The translations under genes and the position numbers were made by a program. A stretch of DNA of 64,000 bases, taken from Elusimicrobiota bacterium. Its GTDB lineage: Bacteria; Elusimicrobiota; Endomicrobiia; Endomicrobiales; Endomicrobiaceae. Location: NCBI GenBank assembly GCA_017528425.1, contig JAFXOV010000015.1, positions 1 through 64,000 of the forward strand. The letters run 5' to 3'. Shown here piece after piece: positions 24,830 through 33,849 of this stretch (within the stretch, counting starts at the first letter, position 1; each line of letters begins with the position of its first letter). The notes beneath the pieces were generated by a model that searched no databases, was not told where the DNA came from, and saw only the letters and a program-made list of their open reading frames with translations.

Positions 24830-25299
24830 GATTCGGATATGATGTTCACAGATTTAAAAAATCAAGAAAACTTTTTCTTGGCGGAGTAAAAATATCTGAT
24901 ACCAACGGTCTTGACGGACACAGCGATGCTGATGTTTTGGTTCACGCTTTAATGGATTCTTTGCTCGGTGCCGCGGGGGAAAACGATATAGGACACTTTT
25001 TTCCTACAAATGACGACAGATATAAAGGTATATCAAGTATAGAACTTTTAAAAATTGTAGTTAAAACTTTAAAGAAAAAGAAATTTAAAATAATAAATAC
25101 TGATATGACAATTGTTGCCGAAAAGCCGAAAATATATCCGTATATAGACCAAATGAAAGATATTCTTTCAAAAACAATGGGTATATCTAAAACAAGAATA
25201 GCAATAAAAGCAACCACTAACGAAAAAATGGGGTTTATCGGCAGAGGCGAAGGTATTTGTGCAATGGCAGTGGCTTCGTTGAAAAAGGGGATAAAATAA
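24820..25299 (+). CDS. ispF: 2-C-methyl-D-erythritol 2,4-cyclodiphosphate synthase
   Basis: A 159-residue trimeric zinc enzyme following IspD and IspE in isoprenoid synthesis. The metal ligands are in GYDVHRF and [31 protein letters not shown]; the C-terminal [20 protein letters not shown] is typical. The ATG lies within the end of ispD. Its stop shares one base with the next start (TAATG). Confidence 0.96.
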   Translation: MFVGFGYDVHRFKKSRKLFLGGVKISDTNGLDGHSDADVLVHALMDSLLGAAGENDIGHFFPTNDDRYKGISSIELLKIVVKTLKKKKFKIINTDMTIVAEKPKIYPYIDQMKDILSKTMGISKTRIAIKATTNEKMGFIGRGEGICAMAVASLKKGIK

Positions 25300-25685
25300 T
25301 GAAGAGTTTTTTTATATTTATTGCCGGTATGATTACTATGTTTGTAGGTATGGTTTTATTTGGTATGTATAACGAATATTTTTTAGGAGAAGGTAATGTT
25401 CCAGGTCTTACATATCTTTCAGAACAACAGGTAGGAAAAACTTTTGAGTATAGAAGCATTAAAATAATACAAGCACATTCACAAAATACAGCATTGGTTT
25501 TACCAAACCAACTACTTGCTTCTGAACCTGTTATGTTTCTTTTGGGAAAGGAGTCTGATGCTTTTTATGATGATCAAATTATAAATATTCCAAAAGGATA
25601 TAAATTAGTTCAAGTTGGAACTTACAGATACACAACTAGAGAAAAATTTGAAAAGATAGTTCCTGCGGTAGCAATAGTAAAATAA
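25299..25685 (+). CDS. Small single-helix membrane-anchored protein, unknown function
   Basis: A 128-residue protein I do not recognise. One N-terminal membrane helix (residues ~4-24, FFIFIAGMITMFVGMVLFGM) is followed by a soluble part with the strand-rich TFEYRSIKIIQAHSQNTALV and YKLVQVGTYRYTTREKFEKIVP. The latter suggests a small exported beta domain. The start ATG overlaps the ispF stop (TAATG), with GGGG upstream, so it is translated with ispF. Codon use looks slightly richer in CA-type codons than its neighbours. It sits between ispF and cysS without any functional link I can name. Confidence 0.75.
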   Translation: MKSFFIFIAGMITMFVGMVLFGMYNEYFLGEGNVPGLTYLSEQQVGKTFEYRSIKIIQAHSQNTALVLPNQLLASEPVMFLLGKESDAFYDDQIINIPKGYKLVQVGTYRYTTREKFEKIVPAVAIVK

Positions 25686-25704
25686 AGTTTTTAAGGAAAA
25701 CAAG

Positions 25705-27096
25705 ATGATAAAATTTTATAACACATTAACAAACAGAGTTGAAGAATTTAAACCTATAAAAGAAAATAATGTATCGATATATATTTGCGGTGTTACACCT
25801 TACGATGTTTGTCATTTGGGACATGCAAGAGCTTATGTAACTTTCGATGTTATAAAAAGACACTTTATGAGAAGCGGATATACCGTAAACCATGTTCAGA
25901 ATTTTACCGATGTTGACGATAAAATTATAAACAGATCCTTGGAAAAACAAATTTCGCCGATAGATTTGGCAAAACAGTTTATTGACGATTATTTTATGCA
26001 GATGGATAAACTTAATGTTATAAAGGCAAACACTTATCCGCAAGTTACTAAAATGATACCTCAAATAGTGGAGTTCATAAAAAAACTTGAAGAAAAAGGT
26101 TATGCTTACAATGTTGACGGAGATGTCTATTTTTCCGTTGATAAATTTAAAGAATACGGAAAACTTTCGAAAAGAAAATTCGAAGAAATGAGGGTAGGAG
26201 CAAGAGTAGAAAAAGATTCGAAGAAAAAAAATCCTTATGATTTTATATTGTGGAAAAAAACAAAAGAAAACGAACCTCAGGAAGTTTCTTGGGACAGCTT
26301 TTGGGGGAAAGGCAGACCCGGCTGGCATATAGAATGTTCGGTAATGTCTACGACATTGTTGGGTAACACTATAGATATTCACGGCGGAGGCCAAGATTTA
26401 ATATTCCCGCACCACGAAAACGAAATAGCTCAAAGTGAAAGTTGCACGGGACAACAGTTTGCAAACTATTGGATACATAACGGATTTGTTACGGTAAACA
26501 AAGAAAAAATGTCTAAAAGCTTGGGTAACTTTTTTACATTAAAGGATATTTTTGAACAATATGATCCCAGAGTAGTAAGATACTATTTGCTTACACAACA
26601 TTACAGAACTCCGCTTGATTTTTCACACGATAATTTAAACAGTGCAAAAGCCGCATTGCAAGGACTTGACGAAGCATATTCAAGACTTGTTGCAATAGTT
26701 AAAGATAACGATAGTAGTTTGAAAGATGAAAGTTTAATAAAAATACAAAAACAAGTTAAAGATTCGTTAGACGACGATTTTAATTTTGAAAGAGCATTAT
26801 CTTATTTGCACGAACTTAAAAATATAATATTAAACAACTTATCCGATGATAAAAAAGATTTATTAAAACAGGCAAAATGGCTTTTTGAAGATATTTTGGA
26901 AGGTGCTTTAGGTGTAAGAGTTTTAAAAGAAGAGTCAACATCATCCGATTTACAGGCTCTTTTAGATAAAAGAAATCAGGCAAGAAAAGAAAAAAATTGG
27001 GTGGTTGCCGACGAGTGCAGAAACAAACTTTCCGAACTCGGTTACAAAATTATAGATAATAAAGACGGAAGTTCAACTCTTGTTAAAAAAATATAA
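25705..27096 (+). CDS. cysS: Cysteinyl-tRNA synthetase
   Basis: A 463-residue class I synthetase. The zinc-binding and HIGH region reads YICGVTPYDVCHLGHARAY; HGGGQDLIFPHHENEIAQSE contains further zinc ligands and KMSKS is in EKMSKSLGNFF. The C-terminal DALR-type helical region is complete. AAGGAAAAC precedes the ATG. It is followed by rlmB after 11 bases, a common bacterial order. Confidence 0.97.
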   Translation: MIKFYNTLTNRVEEFKPIKENNVSIYICGVTPYDVCHLGHARAYVTFDVIKRHFMRSGYTVNHVQNFTDVDDKIINRSLEKQISPIDLAKQFIDDYFMQMDKLNVIKANTYPQVTKMIPQIVEFIKKLEEKGYAYNVDGDVYFSVDKFKEYGKLSKRKFEEMRVGARVEKDSKKKNPYDFILWKKTKENEPQEVSWDSFWGKGRPGWHIECSVMSTTLLGNTIDIHGGGQDLIFPHHENEIAQSESCTGQQFANYWIHNGFVTVNKEKMSKSLGNFFTLKDIFEQYDPRVVRYYLLTQHYRTPLDFSHDNLNSAKAALQGLDEAYSRLVAIVKDNDSSLKDESLIKIQKQVKDSLDDDFNFERALSYLHELKNIILNNLSDDKKDLLKQAKWLFEDILEGALGVRVLKEESTSSDLQALLDKRNQARKEKNWVVADECRNKLSELGYKIIDNKDGSSTLVKKI

Positions 27097-27107
27097 ATAG
27101 GGGAAAC

Positions 27108-27836
27108 ATGGATAAATTATTCGGTAGAAATGCCGTGCTTGAAGCAATAAAGTCCGGTAACAGAACAATAAATAAAATTCTTATTTCTAAAACCGCTCAC
27201 GGCAGCAGTATAAGTGAAATTATTAAACTTGCCAAAGCAAAAGGTATTGTTATAAACAATGTTCCTCCTGAAAAGCTTGATAAATTCGAACAAGAAAATA
27301 CTCAGGGTGTTGTTGCCGAAGTTTCGGCAACAAATTATGTTGAACTTGAAGATTTAATAGATACCGTAAAAAACAAAAAAAACGGTTTATTATTACTTCT
27401 TGATTCTATAGAAGATCCGCACAATTTAGGTGCAATTATAAGGAATGCCGTATGTTTCGGTGTTGACGGGGTAATTATACCCAAATGGAGAAGTGCAACG
27501 ATAAATGAAACGGTTGAAAGAACATCTGCCGGTGCTGTAGAGCATATAAAAATAGCAAGAGTTACAAATTCGTCGCAGGCAATATTAAAATTAAAAGATA
27601 ACGGTTTTTGGGTTCTCGGTGCCGAAAACGGAAACAATTCAATAACTGATACAAAAATTCCTTTTCCCGCAGTTTTGGTTATGGGAAGCGAAGGGTTTGG
27701 AATACATCAAAAAATAAAAGAAAAATGTGATTTTATTATAACCATACCGCAAAAGAGTACAATTTCTTCTTTAAATGTCTCTTGTGCCAGTGCAGTAATT
27801 CTGTACGAAATATTTAAACAAATTAGTAATTGCTAA
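27108..27836 (+). CDS. rlmB: 23S rRNA 2'-O-methyltransferase, TrmH/RlmB family
   Basis: A 242-residue SPOUT enzyme that methylates 23S rRNA ribose (G2251 in E. coli). An N-terminal substrate-binding domain (FGRNAVLEAIKSGNRTINKI) precedes the knotted catalytic domain with LDSIEDPHNLGAIIRNA, VMGSEGFGI and STISSLNVSCASAVILYEI. The last codons (Ile-Ser-Asn-Cys-stop) are written by the heptamer array that begins at 27822, so the repeat has captured the gene end. Confidence 0.93.
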   Translation: MDKLFGRNAVLEAIKSGNRTINKILISKTAHGSSISEIIKLAKAKGIVINNVPPEKLDKFEQENTQGVVAEVSATNYVELEDLIDTVKNKKNGLLLLLDSIEDPHNLGAIIRNAVCFGVDGVIIPKWRSATINETVERTSAGAVEHIKIARVTNSSQAILKLKDNGFWVLGAENGNNSITDTKIPFPAVLVMGSEGFGIHQKIKEKCDFIITIPQKSTISSLNVSCASAVILYEIFKQISNC

Positions 27837-27849
27837 TTTCTAATTGAAA
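27822..27849. repeat. Heptamer tandem array overlapping the rlmB stop codon
   Basis: Four seven-base words: ATTAGTA, ATTGCTA, ATTTCTA, ATTGAAA. The rlmB stop TAA is at 27834-27836, inside word 2/3. Confidence 0.65.
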
Positions 27850-27868
27850 ATAGCATTTTCAATTTTAT
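27842..27868 (+). terminator. Triloop hairpin after rlmB, probable terminator
   Basis: AATTGAAAAT (27842-27851) and ATTTTCAATT (27855-27864) pair perfectly around AGC and are followed by TTATTTT. GC-poor but of terminator form, and the hisD promoter box follows at once. Confidence 0.55.
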
Positions 27869-27870
27869 TT

Positions 27871-27879
27871 TGGTAAAAT
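27871..27879 (+). promoter_or_regulatory. Extended -10 box of hisD
   Basis: TGG followed by TAAAAT forms an extended -10 element; no -35 is evident at 17 bases. It ends nine bases before the hisD ATG, and no Shine-Dalgarno lies between, so the message is probably leaderless. Confidence 0.6.
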
Positions 27880-27888
27880 TATAAGACA

Positions 27889-29061
27889 ATGAATACAAAT
27901 ATAATTAATGCAGTTACAGATATTATAAGCAATATACAAACAAAAGGGGACAGTGCCGTAATAGGGTATCTTAAAAAGTTTGACGGAGTAACTTTTAAAG
28001 CAGCTAAAGAGTTAAAAGTTACCGACAAACAAATAAAAGATGCCGTTAAAAAGGTTAGTCCTGCTTTAAAAAAAGCAATAAAAGCTTCTTATGCCAATGT
28101 TTTGGCTTTTCATAAGGAAGAATATTCAAATATAAAAAAAGAGTGGCTTTTAACTGATAAAGTAAAGTCTGTAGGACAAATATACAGACCTATAGAATCG
28201 GTAGGTATATATGTGCCCGGCGGAAGATTTTCTTATCCGTCGTCTGTTATTATGAATGCCGTTGCAGCTAAAGTTGCCGGTGTTAAAAGAATAGTTATGA
28301 TGACTCCTCCCAAGAAAATGAGCAACGAAGTTCTTTTTGCCGCAAAAATTTGCGGAATAAAAGAAATATATACGATAGGCGGAGCGGTTGCTATAGCAGC
28401 TCTTGCTTACGGAACAAAAACAATAAAGCCGGTAAATATGATAGTAGGTCCCGGAAATGCTTATGTGAACGAAGCTAAAAGACTTGTTTTCGGTAAAGTC
28501 GGTATAGATTCATTGGCAGGGCCGAGTGAAGTTGCCGTTATTGCCGACAGCGGAGCAGATAAAGATTATGTTTTATACGATTTATTGGCACAATCCGAGC
28601 ACGATACGATGGCAAAATCTTATTTACTATGCAGTTCAAAACAAACGATAGATTATATAAAGAAAAATTTTGATAAAGAAAAATTAAATCAAGTTAAGTT
28701 TTATAATGTAGATACAAAAAAAGCAGTAGATATGGTTAATGATATAGCTCCCGAACATTTGGAACTTTTAACTAAAAATGCAAAACAAATTGTAAAGAAA
28801 ATTTATAATGCCGGAGCGATATTTGTAGGTTATAATACGGCAACAGCTGTCGGTGACTATTGGGCGGGACCTTCGCACGTGCTACCGACAAATGCATCCG
28901 CAAAATATTCAAGCGGACTTTCGGTTATGACTTTCATGAAAAGAAGCAGTTATATAGAATTAAAAAAAGTTGTTCCAACAGTAAAAAAACAGATTGCCGA
29001 TTTCGCTGAAGCGGAAGGTTTATTAAATCATAAGAAATCAATAGAGGTAAGAAAAATATAA
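27889..29061 (+). CDS. hisD: Histidinol dehydrogenase
   Basis: A 390-residue zinc- and NAD-dependent enzyme for the last two oxidations of histidine synthesis. GQIYRPIESVGIYVPGG, MIVGPGNAYVNEAKR, IDSLAGPSEVAVIAD and the catalytic/zinc segment LAQSEHDTMAKS are intact, with NDIAPEHLEL and GPSHVLPTNASAKYSSGL further on. At 390 residues it is about 40 shorter than the E. coli enzyme, the loss being at both ends. It leads the his run and probably starts without a leader. Confidence 0.95.
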   Translation: MNTNIINAVTDIISNIQTKGDSAVIGYLKKFDGVTFKAAKELKVTDKQIKDAVKKVSPALKKAIKASYANVLAFHKEEYSNIKKEWLLTDKVKSVGQIYRPIESVGIYVPGGRFSYPSSVIMNAVAAKVAGVKRIVMMTPPKKMSNEVLFAAKICGIKEIYTIGGAVAIAALAYGTKTIKPVNMIVGPGNAYVNEAKRLVFGKVGIDSLAGPSEVAVIADSGADKDYVLYDLLAQSEHDTMAKSYLLCSSKQTIDYIKKNFDKEKLNQVKFYNVDTKKAVDMVNDIAPEHLELLTKNAKQIVKKIYNAGAIFVGYNTATAVGDYWAGPSHVLPTNASAKYSSGLSVMTFMKRSSYIELKKVVPTVKKQIADFAEAEGLLNHKKSIEVRKI

Positions 29062-29270
29062 TGAGAGTAGAACTTTCTGAAAGAGAAATAGAATTGATAA
29101 TACATATGCTTACCGAAGAAGTAACAAAAGTTAACGACGGCAAAGCGAAATTAAATTTTTCCGTTGATGAAATTGTTTTGTTGGAAAAATTAGACCAAGC
29201 TTTAAAATTAAAAGATTTAGATAAAATTGTAGAAGATAAAGATATACAAAAAACAAAATATTTAAATTAG
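29061..29270 (+). CDS. Small helical protein in the his operon, unknown function
   Basis: A 69-residue, highly charged protein, MRVELSEREIELIIHMLTEE at its start, likely all helical. The ATG shares its first base with the hisD stop (TAATG) and hisB follows nine bases after the stop, so it is embedded in the operon. I know no histidine enzyme of this size. The spacing and codon use support a real gene; function cannot be given. Confidence 0.65.
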   Translation: MRVELSEREIELIIHMLTEEVTKVNDGKAKLNFSVDEIVLLEKLDQALKLKDLDKIVEDKDIQKTKYLN

Positions 29271-29279
29271 AGAGAAAAA

Positions 29280-29864
29280 ATGAGAAAAGCACACATTCAC
29301 AGAAAAACATTTGAAACGGATGTTGATATTGAATTGAATTTGGATTCAAGCAAAAAATCTTCAATCAATACGACGATACCGTTTATGGATCATATGCTTA
29401 CGTTGTTTTCTGCTCATGCCGGAATATATCTTAATATAAAGGCAAAAGGTGATACCGAAATAGATGATCATCACTTGGTTGAAGATATGGGAATTACTTT
29501 AGGGCAGGTGTTTAAACAGGCATTGGGGGATAAAAAAGGCATAGTAAGATACGGACACTTTTTATTGCCTATGGACGAAGCTCTTGCTTACATAGCTCTT
29601 GATATTTCGGGAAGACCGTTTTTAAGCTATGAGGCAAAAATAGAGTTTCAGAAAACAGGCTTTAATTACGATTTAATACAAGAGTTTTTTATAGCTTTTG
29701 TTAACAATGCCGCAATAACACTCCATATAAAAATGATGAAAGGAAGAAACAATCATCATATTGCAGAATCTATATTCAAAGGGTTCGGAAGGGCATTGGC
29801 AATAGCGATAAGTATAAATAAAAAAATAAAAAATAAGATACCTTCGACAAAAGGTTCTATTTAA
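29280..29864 (+). CDS. hisB: Imidazoleglycerol-phosphate dehydratase
   Basis: A 194-residue monofunctional HisB. The duplicated manganese-binding motifs are visible as [10 protein letters not shown] and [16 protein letters not shown], with the N-terminal [16 protein letters not shown]. No phosphatase domain is attached, so histidinol-phosphatase must be encoded elsewhere. AGAGAGAAA precedes the ATG. Confidence 0.96.
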   Translation: MRKAHIHRKTFETDVDIELNLDSSKKSSINTTIPFMDHMLTLFSAHAGIYLNIKAKGDTEIDDHHLVEDMGITLGQVFKQALGDKKGIVRYGHFLLPMDEALAYIALDISGRPFLSYEAKIEFQKTGFNYDLIQEFFIAFVNNAAITLHIKMMKGRNNHHIAESIFKGFGRALAIAISINKKIKNKIPSTKGSI

Positions 29865-29878
29865 GAGGGAAATATAAC

Positions 29879-30610
29879 ATGATAATAATACCTGCAGTTG
29901 ATATCAGACAAGGAAATTGTGTAATGCTTAAACAGGGTAAAATTGCCGACGAGACAATTTATTCGAAAGATCCCGTGTTTATGGCAAAACTTTGGAAAGC
30001 AAAAGGTGCGGAAAGATTGCATGTCGTAGATTTGGACGGTTCTTTCTCGGGTAATCAATCGAACAATCAAATTATAGGAAATATTTGTTTAAGCGTAGAT
30101 ATTCCGGTTGAAGTAGGCGGCGGAATAAGAAACATGAAAAGAATAGACGATATTTTTACTTTGGGTGCATCTTATGCGATATTGGGTACGGTAGCAATTT
30201 ATAATCCCGACATTGTAAGACAAGCCATAGAAAAATACGGATCGGAAAAGATTATAGTTGCCCTTGATGTTTATGAGGGAAAAATCGCTATCGGCGGATG
30301 GAAAGAAATTACTCCGGTAACAACAGAAGAAATGATAGAAAAATTAAAAAATATGGGTGTTAGCGAAATTATTTATACCGATATATCAAAAGACGGAATG
30401 TTAAAAGGGCCTAATATCGATGGATTAAAGAGAATTGCAAAAGCAAGTAAGATGAATGTTATAGCTTCCGGCGGAGTAACAACAATAGACGATGTTAAAA
30501 AAATATCTAAACTTGAAAAATACGGCGTAACCGGAGCAATTGTAGGAAAAGCATTATATACAGAAGATTTCAAGTTGGAAGAAGCAATAAGAACTTTAAA
30601 TAAAAAATAA
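29879..30610 (+). CDS. hisA: ProFAR isomerase (HisA)
   Basis: A 243-residue TIM barrel converting ProFAR to PRFAR. The N-terminal catalytic Asp is in [14 protein letters not shown], the second in [13 protein letters not shown], and both phosphate loops ([21 protein letters not shown]) are present. Full length. AGAGGGAAA precedes the ATG. hisF and hisH, the next enzyme pair, are not in the window. Confidence 0.96.
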   Translation: MIIIPAVDIRQGNCVMLKQGKIADETIYSKDPVFMAKLWKAKGAERLHVVDLDGSFSGNQSNNQIIGNICLSVDIPVEVGGGIRNMKRIDDIFTLGASYAILGTVAIYNPDIVRQAIEKYGSEKIIVALDVYEGKIAIGGWKEITPVTTEEMIEKLKNMGVSEIIYTDISKDGMLKGPNIDGLKRIAKASKMNVIASGGVTTIDDVKKISKLEKYGVTGAIVGKALYTEDFKLEEAIRTLNKK

Positions 30611-30630
30611 AAAGTAGTTGCGGGGGAAAT

Positions 30631-31020
30631 ATGTTGGAAATTACAAAACAATTAAAATTCGACAAAAACGGATTGATACCGGCTGTTGTTCTGGATTATA
30701 ACGACGGTGCGGTTTTGATGGTTGCATATATGAATGCGGAATCGTTTGAAAGAACATTGAAAACGAAGAAAGCTACATATTGGAGCAGATCAAGACAAAA
30801 ATTTTGGGTAAAAGGTGAAGAATCCGGTAATATACAAAAAGTAAAAGAAATTTATTATGATTGCGACGCTGATTGTATATTGTTGAAAGTTATTCAGGTA
30901 GGCGGTTCTGCCTGCCATACCGGATACAGAAGTTGTTTCTACAGAAAATTGTCTTTCACGGGAAATACAAGAATTGTAGGTAAAAAAGTTTTTGATCCAA
31001 AAAAAATATACGGGAAATAG
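30631..31020 (+). CDS. hisI: Phosphoribosyl-AMP cyclohydrolase
   Basis: A 129-residue stand-alone HisI. The metal sites are in [13 protein letters not shown] and [27 protein letters not shown] and [15 protein letters not shown] are typical. The phosphoribosyl-ATP pyrophosphatase (HisE) half found fused in enterics is absent. GCGGGGGAAAT precedes the ATG. Confidence 0.95.
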   Translation: MLEITKQLKFDKNGLIPAVVLDYNDGAVLMVAYMNAESFERTLKTKKATYWSRSRQKFWVKGEESGNIQKVKEIYYDCDADCILLKVIQVGGSACHTGYRSCFYRKLSFTGNTRIVGKKVFDPKKIYGK

Positions 31021-31023
31021 AAA

Positions 31024-31653
31024 ATGCTTAAAGTAAAAATTTGCGGTATAACAAATTACGACGATGCTTTAAATGCAACAAATTTGGGAGCAGATTATTT
31101 AGGGTTTCAGTTAATAAAAGATTCTCCTAAAAAAGTTTCCGATAAAATGTTAAAAGAAGTTAACGAAAAACTTCCGCCTTTTGTCTTGGCGGTTGGAATA
31201 TTCGTCGATCAAGACAGCAAAGCCATAACAAAGGTTGTAAAAAAGACAGGAATAAAAGTCGTTCAGTTAAACGGTAATGAAACACCTGAATTTTGTAAAG
31301 CATTGGCTGTCGCATTAGGCGTAAAAGTTTTTAAGTATATGAAGTTTACAAGTATAGCGGATGTAATAAAATTGCAACCTTATGTAGGAAATGTAGATTA
31401 TTTCGTTTTGGATATTGCCGCTAAAGACGAACAAGGAAACGATGTTCTTGCTTTGGAAGCTCTTTCGGGCCTTGAACAAGTAGCGGTTCCTTATTTTATA
31501 ACAGGCAATATATCTTCCGAAAATGTCGGCGAAGTTATGGAAAAGGCAAAACCGTTCGGTGTTGAAGCAGATACAAGTATAGAAAGATTACAAAGAAGAA
31601 AAGATTTTAATAAAATGGCAGACTTTATTAAAAATGCTCATAGTTTAAGGTAA
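31024..31653 (+). CDS. trpF: Phosphoribosylanthranilate isomerase-like protein (divergent TrpF)
   Basis: A 209-residue TIM barrel. The N-terminal VKICGITNYDDAL with the catalytic Cys and the Asp in FVLDIAAKD are where TrpF has them, and DYLGFQLIKDSPKKV matches its second loop. Several normally strict motifs are changed: VQLNG for VQLHG, no GGTG after the catalytic Asp, FITGNISSENV for LAGGLxPENV, and GVEADTSIERLQRRKD for GVDVSSGVExxPGxKD. No other trp gene is nearby; it sits between hisI and kdsD. TrpF is the best name but altered specificity is possible. Confidence 0.75.
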   Translation: MLKVKICGITNYDDALNATNLGADYLGFQLIKDSPKKVSDKMLKEVNEKLPPFVLAVGIFVDQDSKAITKVVKKTGIKVVQLNGNETPEFCKALAVALGVKVFKYMKFTSIADVIKLQPYVGNVDYFVLDIAAKDEQGNDVLALEALSGLEQVAVPYFITGNISSENVGEVMEKAKPFGVEADTSIERLQRRKDFNKMADFIKNAHSLR

Positions 31654-31660
31654 TTATAAA

Positions 31661-32629
31661 ATGGAACAAATAAATATACAAAGAGCTATAGATACATTAA
31701 ATTTGGAAGCTAAAGCCGTAAAAGATCAAATAAATCATTTAGATGATCAGTTTGTAAAAGCGGTTTCTTTAATAGAAAAATCTTCCGGCAGGGTCGTTAT
31801 TATAGGTCTTGGAAAATCCGGCCATATCGGAAGAAAAATAGCTGCCACAATGGCATCTATCGGTGTTCCCGCAATATATTTACATCCTGCAGAGTGTTTG
31901 CATGGTGATTTGGGTATGATAATGAAAGATGATGTTGTAATAATGTTATCATATTCCGGAGAAACCGAAGAAATTAAACAAGTATTACCGGTATTGCAAA
32001 AAATGAATTTAAAAATTATAGCAATTACCGGCAAAACAGATTCTCCTACATGGAAAAATTGTGATGTTATTATAGATTCTTCGGTGGAAAAAGAAGCTTG
32101 TCCTTATAATTTGGCACCTACATCATCAACAACGGCATTACTTGCTTTAGGTGATGCATTAGCTCTTGTTTTATCTGAAAGAAAAGGTTTTAAAAAGGAA
32201 GATTTTGCTATATTTCATCCTTTGGGTGCTATAGGTAACAAAATTAAGAGATTAACAATGAAAGTTAAAGAAATTATGAGACAAGGTAAAGCAAACCCTA
32301 TAGTAAAAGATACGGCAACCGTTCAGGATGCTCTTTTAATTATGACCGGAACAAGAGTCGGTGCAACAAGTATTGTTGACGAAACCGGAAAGCTTGTGGG
32401 ATTTTTTACCGATGGAGATTTGAGAAGACAAATTCAGTTGCATGACAATTTATTAAATAAAAAAATATCCGATGTAATGACAAAAAATCCGTCAACTTTA
32501 TCGCCTGATATGCTCGTTGCGGAAGCCGAAAAAATATTGCAGAAAAAGAATATTGATAATATACCTGTGGTAGATGAAAAAGGAAAACCTATCGGTATTC
32601 TCGATGAAAGAGATTTGTTTGCGGAATAG
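31661..32629 (+). CDS. kdsD: Arabinose-5-phosphate isomerase (KdsD/KpsF)
   Basis: A 322-residue enzyme making D-arabinose 5-phosphate, the first committed precursor of Kdo in lipopolysaccharide. The SIS domain (residues ~35-170) has IGLGKSGHIGRKIAATM, HGDLGMI, SYSGETEEI and FHPLGAIGNKI after it; two CBS domains follow (VKEIMRQGKANPIV and ISDVMTKNPSTLSPD). Full length. Its presence is good evidence for an outer membrane with Kdo. It closes the his-side operon and is followed by a terminator. Confidence 0.95.
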   Translation: MEQINIQRAIDTLNLEAKAVKDQINHLDDQFVKAVSLIEKSSGRVVIIGLGKSGHIGRKIAATMASIGVPAIYLHPAECLHGDLGMIMKDDVVIMLSYSGETEEIKQVLPVLQKMNLKIIAITGKTDSPTWKNCDVIIDSSVEKEACPYNLAPTSSTTALLALGDALALVLSERKGFKKEDFAIFHPLGAIGNKIKRLTMKVKEIMRQGKANPIVKDTATVQDALLIMTGTRVGATSIVDETGKLVGFFTDGDLRRQIQLHDNLLNKKISDVMTKNPSTLSPDMLVAEAEKILQKKNIDNIPVVDEKGKPIGILDERDLFAE

Positions 32630-32661
32630 TTTTTAATAAATATTTTATATCGGTTTAATAC

Positions 32662-32695
32662 AGACAGATTATTTTATTGTAATCTGTCTTTTTTT
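32662..32695 (+). terminator. Intrinsic terminator after kdsD, shared with the converging permease gene end
   Basis: AGACAGATTA (32662-32671) and TAATCTGTCT (32680-32689) pair around an eight-base loop, with six further T. The opposite strand of the same bases encodes the last residues and stop (32669-32671) of the converging permease gene. Confidence 0.85.
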
Positions 32696-33841
32696 ATTGT
32701 ATGCGATTTTAAGTTTAAATATAACAAAGTTTAATATAAGACAAATCAAAAAGAAGACAGTTAAACTTAATACACAATATGTAGCATAACCTATCCAAAT
32801 GGTATTTAAAGAATAAATCCTAAAAATGTTCACAAAATATGTGGAAGGGAAAATATAAGCTGCTATCTTTAAATATGAAGGTAACATATATATCGGCCAA
32901 GCAAAACCGGAAATTAATAGAACAGGCATGGAATAAAATGTTAATGCACATAAAGACACTACGGGACTTTTGAATAAGTGGGATATTAACATGGCAAAAA
33001 ACACTATTACAAAAGAATATATTAACGATAATAATAAAAGATTTATTATTGATGTTTGAAATATGGAATTGAACGGAAAAACAAAAAATATGAACAATAA
33101 CACCATAGCAAGAGCGGCACATACATAAGGTATAGCTTTTCCAAACAGAATAGGCATAATTTTATTGTTCGTTATTTTGTACAGGTCCGTCCACGTTTTT
33201 TCTTGAGTTTCCAAGCTCATGGTATGACAAACAGCTACTATAAGAATTTGTTGAAATATTGCAAATAAAACAAAAGGAATAAAAAAGTTTGCGTAAGTCT
33301 TTGTAGGATTAAACATCCACTTAAAATTACCTTTTATGGGTTGTATCATTTGCATCGCCGAATTTTTTGAAATACCGTTCTTTATTAAAAAACTTGCGGA
33401 CACTTGAGCTGCCAGAAATTGTGAAGTCATAACTATCGTTTTTATTGCCGTACTTGAAACCATGAAATTACTTGCATTTGCACCGATAAAAGCAAAAGTA
33501 CTTTTGGCTCTTTTTAAGTTTATTGAAAAATTGCTCGGTATAAAATAAAACAAATCAATCTTGTTTGTAAAAATTGCATTATAAGCTGCATAAGTTGACG
33601 GAAAATAATCAACAATATTAAGTTCTGGGGTAGAATCTATCATTCTGCCGTATTGTCTTGATATTGCGGAATTGTCTTGGTTTACAAGTGCGATTTTTAT
33701 ATCTCTCGGATTTTGTTTGTGATATATGTATGTTATACCGAACGAATATATGATAGGAGCGATAATACATATCAAAATTAAATCTTTTGATGTGAAAAAT
33801 CTTTTGAATTCCCGTAATAATATTTGTTTAAACAATCTCAT
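32669..33841 (-). CDS. ABC-2 type permease, drug/lipid exporter subunit 2
   Basis: A 390-residue membrane protein with one N-terminal helix, a ~140-residue periplasmic loop (YIYHKQNPRDIKIALVNQDNSAISRQ...) and a C-terminal block of five helices including SLETQEKTWTDLYKI and LLISGFAWPIYMLPSYL. This is the YbhR/YhhJ layout. It is last in a four-gene minus-strand operon TolC-HlyD-permease-permease, eight bases after its paralogue. No ATPase gene is in the operon, so the nucleotide-binding partner must be elsewhere or the pair work differently. Confidence 0.88.
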   Translation of the reverse strand: MRLFKQILLREFKRFFTSKDLILICIIAPIIYSFGITYIYHKQNPRDIKIALVNQDNSAISRQYGRMIDSTPELNIVDYFPSTYAAYNAIFTNKIDLFYFIPSNFSINLKRAKSTFAFIGANASNFMVSSTAIKTIVMTSQFLAAQVSASFLIKNGISKNSAMQMIQPIKGNFKWMFNPTKTYANFFIPFVLFAIFQQILIVAVCHTMSLETQEKTWTDLYKITNNKIMPILFGKAIPYVCAALAMVLLFIFFVFPFNSIFQTSIINLLLLSLIYSFVIVFFAMLISHLFKSPVVSLCALTFYSMPVLLISGFAWPIYMLPSYLKIAAYIFPSTYFVNIFRIYSLNTIWIGYATYCVLSLTVFFLICLILNFVIFKLKIAYNKKRQITIK

Positions 33842-33849
33842 AATTTGTT

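Noticed and set aside
25726-26394. 222-codon frame antisense to cysS
   Set aside because: It is the complement of a fully conserved synthetase gene and shows Phe/Ile/Ser-rich shadow composition.
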